A DNA stretch of 10,033 nt from Rhodocyclaceae bacterium (GTDB taxonomy: Bacteria; Pseudomonadota; Gammaproteobacteria; Burkholderiales; Rhodocyclaceae). Positions 7,166 to 10,033 of this stretch are shown in pieces (position 1 is the first letter of the stretch; each line of letters starts with the position of its first letter). A model generated the notes under the pieces. It saw only the letters and a list, made by a program, of their open reading frames with translations, searched no databases and was not told the origin of the DNA. The DNA is taken from NCBI GenBank assembly GCA_018262875.1, contig JADFDL010000035.1, forward strand, positions 1-10,033, given 5' to 3'. A program made the translations under genes and the position numbers.

Positions 7166-7234
7166 CCGCCCGCCCCCAACTGATTTGCCTGCCTGCGGAT
7201 GTCGTCATGCGGCGACACTGCACCTCGATGCCGC

Positions 7235-7262
7235 TTACGGATATCCGACGATCTGGTACGCT
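7235..7262 (+). promoter_or_regulatory. Weak promoter candidate with a 10-bp palindrome, upstream of the antiporter gene
   Basis: TTACGG (7235-7240) and TACGCT (7257-7262) are 16 bp apart, and TG at 7254-7255 gives an extended -10. Both hexamers are poor matches. A perfect 10-bp palindrome, CGGATATCCG (7238-7247), overlaps the -35 and spacer and could be an operator. This lies in the 128-bp gap after the VWA gene, where I see no T-rich terminator. Confidence 0.28.
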
Positions 7263-7293
7263 GTGGCAAGTCGCTCCTCTCCGGAGGCATCCC

Positions 7294-8505
7294 ATGCCGG
7301 ATTTCTCATTTTTCCCTTCATTCCCCCTCCCCTACAATGCGCTGGTCGTGTTCGGCCTGCTGTTGATTGTCGGCTACGCCGCCGGAGAGCTGTTCTCCGG
7401 CTTGCTGCGGTTGCCGCGCATCACCGGCTACCTGCTCGCCGGCATCGCCCTGGGCGAACACGGTTTCGCACTGCTCAGGGGAGACCTCTTCCGGATGACC
7501 GATTTGTTTCTCAATATCGCGCTGGGCATGATCATCTTCCAGCTCGGCCAGCGCTTCTCATTGCGCTGGCTGCGGCGCAATCCGTGGATTGTGGTCACCT
7601 CATTGCTAGAAAGCGGTTGTGCCTTCGCCGGGGTCTATTTCGCGCTGACGCGCCTCGGCATCGCCGAACCGCCCGCACTGATCGCGGCAGCCATCGCCAT
7701 GTCGAGTTCTCCCCTGATCGCGTCCGTCGTAGCGCGCGACCTGCATGCCGAAGGCCAGGTTACGGAACGCACGCTCTGCCTGGTGGTCCTCAACAGCGTG
7801 CTGGCTTTCCTGACCGTTGCCTTCATGCTGTCGTTTCTGCGCAGCGACGGCACCCTCGAAAAAATCTACTTTCGGCCGCTGTATATTCTGCTCGGCTCGG
7901 TGCTTGTCGGCCTCGGCCTCGGTTTCGTGGCCGCCGTGCTGGGCCGGCTGCTGAAGCCGCGCGAGAGCGGCAGCGTAATCCTGCTCACCAGCCTCATCGT
8001 GATCGGCATCGGCACGGTGGATTCATTGCGCCTCTCGGCGCTGATCACCTTGCTGGTATTCGGCGTGATGATCAAGAATTACGTACACGAGTTTCGGCTC
8101 GCCACATTCGATACCGGGGCTTTCGGCCGGCTGTTCGTCGTCGTGCTGTTCGTCGCCTCCGGCGCCATGCTGCCGCTGCAATGGCAGCCGCAATGGGCGC
8201 TCCCGGTGCTGGCTTTCGTCGTCGTCAGGCTGGCGGTCAAGACGGCGGCAGTGACGGCCCTGGCGCGGCCAAGCGGGATTAGCCTGAAAAAAGGCGCACT
8301 GCTCGGAATGATGCTGATGCCGCTGTCGATCACGGAATTCGCACTGGTGCGCGAAACCGCGCAGAGCCACCCGGAAATCGGCGGCGAACTCGGCGCCATC
8401 GTATTCCCGGCGATCGTGCTGATGGAACTGATCGGCCCGATCACTTCCCAGTGGGCCTTGCGCCTTGCGCACGAGGCCCACGAGCCCGTCCGGGAGGCGG
8501 CGTGA
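7294..8505 (+). CDS. Kef-like cation:proton antiporter (CPA2 membrane domain only)
   Basis: This is an inner-membrane protein of 403 residues with about a dozen hydrophobic segments, of the Na+/H+ exchanger type (CPA2, Kef-like). Family marks include LRLPRITGYLLAGIALGEHG (residues 38-57) and AMSSSPLIASVVARDLHAEG (135-154). It ends straight after the membrane domain, so the cytoplasmic RCK/TrkA-N domain of KefB and KefC is missing. At the position of the ion-binding QD/ND/DD pair of this superfamily it reads LVVLNSVLAF (163-172), that is Asn167-Ser168. The usual Asp therefore appears to be Ser, so its ion coupling may differ or be lost. The start ATG 7294 has an excellent GGAGG (7283-7287) with a 6-nt spacer. 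The stop overlaps the next gene by 4 nt (GTGA). The transported ion cannot be told from sequence. Confidence 0.85.
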   Translation: MPDFSFFPSFPLPYNALVVFGLLLIVGYAAGELFSGLLRLPRITGYLLAGIALGEHGFALLRGDLFRMTDLFLNIALGMIIFQLGQRFSLRWLRRNPWIVVTSLLESGCAFAGVYFALTRLGIAEPPALIAAAIAMSSSPLIASVVARDLHAEGQVTERTLCLVVLNSVLAFLTVAFMLSFLRSDGTLEKIYFRPLYILLGSVLVGLGLGFVAAVLGRLLKPRESGSVILLTSLIVIGIGTVDSLRLSALITLLVFGVMIKNYVHEFRLATFDTGAFGRLFVVVLFVASGAMLPLQWQPQWALPVLAFVVVRLAVKTAAVTALARPSGISLKKGALLGMMLMPLSITEFALVRETAQSHPEIGGELGAIVFPAIVLMELIGPITSQWALRLAHEAHEPVREAA

Positions 8506-9641
8506 CTGAACCGCGCATTGCACCGGTGCTGGATTTCCAGCCTTCCGCCGGCTTGTCGATCGGCATCGAGCTGGAATTGCAGGTACTCAGCGCACACAGC
8601 TTCAACCTCGTGCGCGGCGCCCCCGATCTGCTGGACCTGATGCGGCGGGTCCGGCACCCCGGCGAATTGAAGCCCGAGATGACGGAGGGCATGATCGAGC
8701 TCAATTCCTCCATACACGAACACTACCGGCCCTTGCTGGCCGAGCTGCGCACGACGCGCGATCTTCTGGCAAAGCAGGCCGGCCGCCTCAACATCGCCAT
8801 CAGCGGTGGCGGAACGCATGCCTTCCACCAGTGGGCCGAACAGCGCATCTTCGATGCCCCGCGCTTTCGCTTCCTGTCCGACCTCTACGGCTACCTGGCC
8901 AAGCAATTCACGGTGTTCGGCCAGCATATCCACATCGGCTGCCCGAGCGGCGACGAAGCGATGCGCCTGACGCACGGCCTGGCGCGCTATGTGCCTCACT
9001 TCATCGCCCTGTCGGCGTCCTCCCCCTTCTCCCAGGGGGTGGATACCGCCTTCCAGTCCGCCCGACTCAACGCAGTCAGCGCTTTCCCGCTCGGCGGTCA
9101 GATGCCCACGGTGCCGGACTGGCAGCATTTCAATCTCTACTTCGGCCGCATGTACGAGTACGGCATCGTCGACAGCATGAAGGATTTCTACTGGGACATG
9201 CGTCCCAAGCCGGAATACGGCACAGTGGAGATTCGCGTCTGCGACACCCCGCTGCAGGTCGAACGCGCGGCCCAACTGGCGGCTTACGCGCAGACACTCG
9301 CCTTCCATCTGCTGCGCATCGACAAGGCGCCACCGCCCGGGGACATCCACCTCCTGTACAACTACAACCGATTCCAGGCCTGCCGCTTCGGCCTCGACGG
9401 CAACATGATCGATGCGCGCACGCAGGAACACCGCAGCCTGCGGGACGACATCCTCGCCACGCTGACCATGCTGCACGAGGCCGCGGCGGAGACAGGCAAC
9501 GAGGAACCCCTGTGGCTTATCCGTGAAGCCGTGCAGGAAGGCCGGAGCGATGCCGACCGGCTGCGCGCCCGCTATCGCGAAAGCGGCTTCCTGCCGGACG
9601 TGGTCGAGCACCAGAGCGAACTATGGATGGGGCATGCATGA
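8502..9641 (+). CDS. ybdK: Carboxylate-amine ligase, YbdK / GCS2 family (putative glutamate-cysteine ligase 2)
   Basis: This is a cytoplasmic ATP-dependent ligase of the GCS2 type, which joins a glutamate carboxylate to an amine. E. coli YbdK shows weak glutamate-cysteine ligase activity and its true substrate is unsettled. At 379 residues it is close to the YbdK length (372). Conserved stretches include GIELELQVL (21-29), GGGTHAFHQW (102-111), VFGQHIHIGCPSGDEA (138-153), RYVPHFIALSASSPF (162-176) and RPKPEYGTVEIRVCDTP (234-250). The family's acidic and histidine metal/ATP residues look intact. The start is GTG 8502, which overlaps the antiporter stop (GTGA) and has GGGAGG at 8492-8497. The gene is thus translationally coupled to the antiporter, suggesting a shared role, perhaps in thiol or ion stress. 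The family call is firm; the substrate is unknown. Confidence 0.9.
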   Translation: MTEPRIAPVLDFQPSAGLSIGIELELQVLSAHSFNLVRGAPDLLDLMRRVRHPGELKPEMTEGMIELNSSIHEHYRPLLAELRTTRDLLAKQAGRLNIAISGGGTHAFHQWAEQRIFDAPRFRFLSDLYGYLAKQFTVFGQHIHIGCPSGDEAMRLTHGLARYVPHFIALSASSPFSQGVDTAFQSARLNAVSAFPLGGQMPTVPDWQHFNLYFGRMYEYGIVDSMKDFYWDMRPKPEYGTVEIRVCDTPLQVERAAQLAAYAQTLAFHLLRIDKAPPPGDIHLLYNYNRFQACRFGLDGNMIDARTQEHRSLRDDILATLTMLHEAAAETGNEEPLWLIREAVQEGRSDADRLRARYRESGFLPDVVEHQSELWMGHA

Positions 9642-9661
9642 GGCAGGGCGCCATGCGGCTG

Positions 9662-9690
9662 TTGAGCAATTGGCGAAACCCCGCCACAAT
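9662..9690 (+). promoter_or_regulatory. Sigma70-like promoter for the 3'-terminal gene
   Basis: TTGAGC (9662-9667) and CACAAT (9685-9690) are separated by exactly 17 bp, each matching the consensus at 4 of 6 positions. Transcription would start near 9697, leaving a leader of about 18 nt to the ATG at 9715. It lies just after the ligase gene, so the last gene is probably a separate unit. Confidence 0.45.
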
Positions 9691-9714
9691 AGCGCCCTTC
9701 TACAGGAGAACGGA

Positions 9715-10033
9715 ATGAACGAATTGGAAATCGAACGCCTCGCCCGTCGCGAGGCGCTGCTCAAGCTGGCTGCCGCCGGCGCGCTCGGCGCCGGCGGCAT
9801 CCTCGGCTTGGTGCGCGAGGCGCTGGCCGCCGGCTCGCTGCCGGCCACGCCCGGCTTCCGCCACATCAAGGGACCGGTCGGCGTCGATAACACGCGCGCC
9901 TCGATCGGCATGAACATCAAGCCGGGCCAGACGGTGATGACCGGCGAGGGCGCCGAAGCCGTCTACGTCATCGGCCCGGACGCCTTCCTGCAGCGCGAAA
10001 AAACCAAGATCACCTTCGAGGACAGCGCGGGAG
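9715..10033 (+). CDS. Exported protein with Tat-like signal and FecR-like segment (3' truncated by window)
   Basis: The gene starts at ATG 9715 with a strong AGGAGA (9704-9709, 5-nt spacer) and stays open to the window edge, giving 106 residues so far. The N-terminus (MNELEIERLARREALLKLAA) has a twin-arginine followed by an Ala/Gly-rich hydrophobic stretch to about residue 37, which resembles a Tat signal. The strict Tat consensus is only partly met (RREALLK), and a TM anchor is the alternative. The later part, SIGMNIKPGQTVMTGEGAEA followed by VYVIGPDAFLQ, has the rhythm of a FecR-type domain (I-PGQ-V-TG-GA-AV). That match is by eye and tentative. The first 85 nt of coding sequence hold two strong hairpins. 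The function is unknown; it is probably membrane- or periplasm-located. Confidence 0.7.
   Translation, partial: MNELEIERLARREALLKLAAAGALGAGGILGLVREALAAGSLPATPGFRHIKGPVGVDNTRASIGMNIKPGQTVMTGEGAEAVYVIGPDAFLQREKTKITFEDSAG
9736..9799 (+). other. Two tandem strong hairpins inside the 5' coding region of the last gene
   Basis: Hairpin 1 is CGCCTCGC (9736-9743) with GCGAGGCG (9749-9756), a perfect 8-bp stem with a 5-nt loop. Hairpin 2 is TGCCGCCGGCG (9771-9781) with CGCCGGCGGCA (9789-9799), a perfect 11-bp stem with a 7-nt loop. GCGAGGCGCTG occurs at 9749-9759 and again at 9815-9825, so the left arm of hairpin 1 has a second possible partner. Ala- and Arg-rich codons in GC-rich DNA could produce this by chance, so a regulatory role is only a possibility. 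Confidence 0.4.

Noticed and set aside
7166-7234. Possible intrinsic terminator after the VWA gene
   Set aside because: Only a 4-bp stem (GTCG/CGAC near 7201-7216) with no T-tract is present, too weak to call.
8079-9611. 510-residue open frame on the minus strand opposite the antiporter and ligase genes
   Set aside because: It is a GC-rich antisense shadow with no recognisable domain. The plus-strand genes are clear family members with good ribosome binding sites.
9638-9718. 26-codon ORF starting in an ATGA overlap with the ligase stop and ending over the next start codon
   Set aside because: It spans a good promoter-like sequence and the ribosome binding site of the next gene, and its sequence has no visible features. 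Chance is the simpler explanation.
1-10033. tRNA, rRNA, CRISPR array, insertion sequence or prophage genes
   Set aside because: No cloverleaf-like segments, spaced direct repeats, transposase motifs or phage genes were seen; the window is almost fully accounted for by chromosomal genes.

Overview
The window is high-GC proteobacterial chromosome, densely packed with genes. A DUF1841 gene, a FIST protein, an HDOD protein, and a MoxR/VWA pair suggest a betaproteobacterium, plausibly of the Rhodocyclales. That placement is inferred from protein style only; there is no rRNA or other marker. I see no mobile element, tRNA, rRNA or CRISPR array.

Layout. (1) 29-1592 (+): a FIST-domain sensory protein overlaps a small DUF1841 gene, whose 3' end runs into a strong inverted repeat. 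(2) 1593-1667: a short convergent spacer full of hairpins. (3) 1668-2555 (-): an HDOD-domain signalling protein. (4) 2556-2735: a divergent promoter region. (5) 2736-7165 (+): a three-gene operon of a MoxR-type AAA+ ATPase, a membrane diguanylate cyclase (periplasmic NMT1/THI5-like domain, TM helix, two PAS domains, GGDEF), and a CoxE-like VWA protein. The first two genes overlap by 1 nt and the third follows after 6 nt. (6) 7294-9641 (+): a Kef-like membrane antiporter, with a 4-nt GTGA overlap to a YbdK/GCS2-type carboxylate-amine ligase. (7) 9715 to the window edge (+): the start of a probable exported protein with a Tat-like signal and a FecR-like segment, behind its own promoter-like sequence.

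How the genes may work together. MoxR ATPases and VWA proteins usually act as a pair that remodels or matures a target protein. Here a ligand-sensing c-di-GMP synthase sits between them in a coupled operon, so a periplasmic signal may be tied to this chaperone pair. FIST and HDOD proteins next door make the first 6 kb rich in signalling genes. The antiporter-ligase pair recalls glutathione-gated Kef systems, but this antiporter has no RCK domain and appears to lack the usual transport aspartate. These links are inference.

The most useful leads are the MoxR-cyclase-VWA operon, the Asn-Ser variant in the antiporter and its coupling to the ligase, and two strong tandem hairpins at the start of the last gene.
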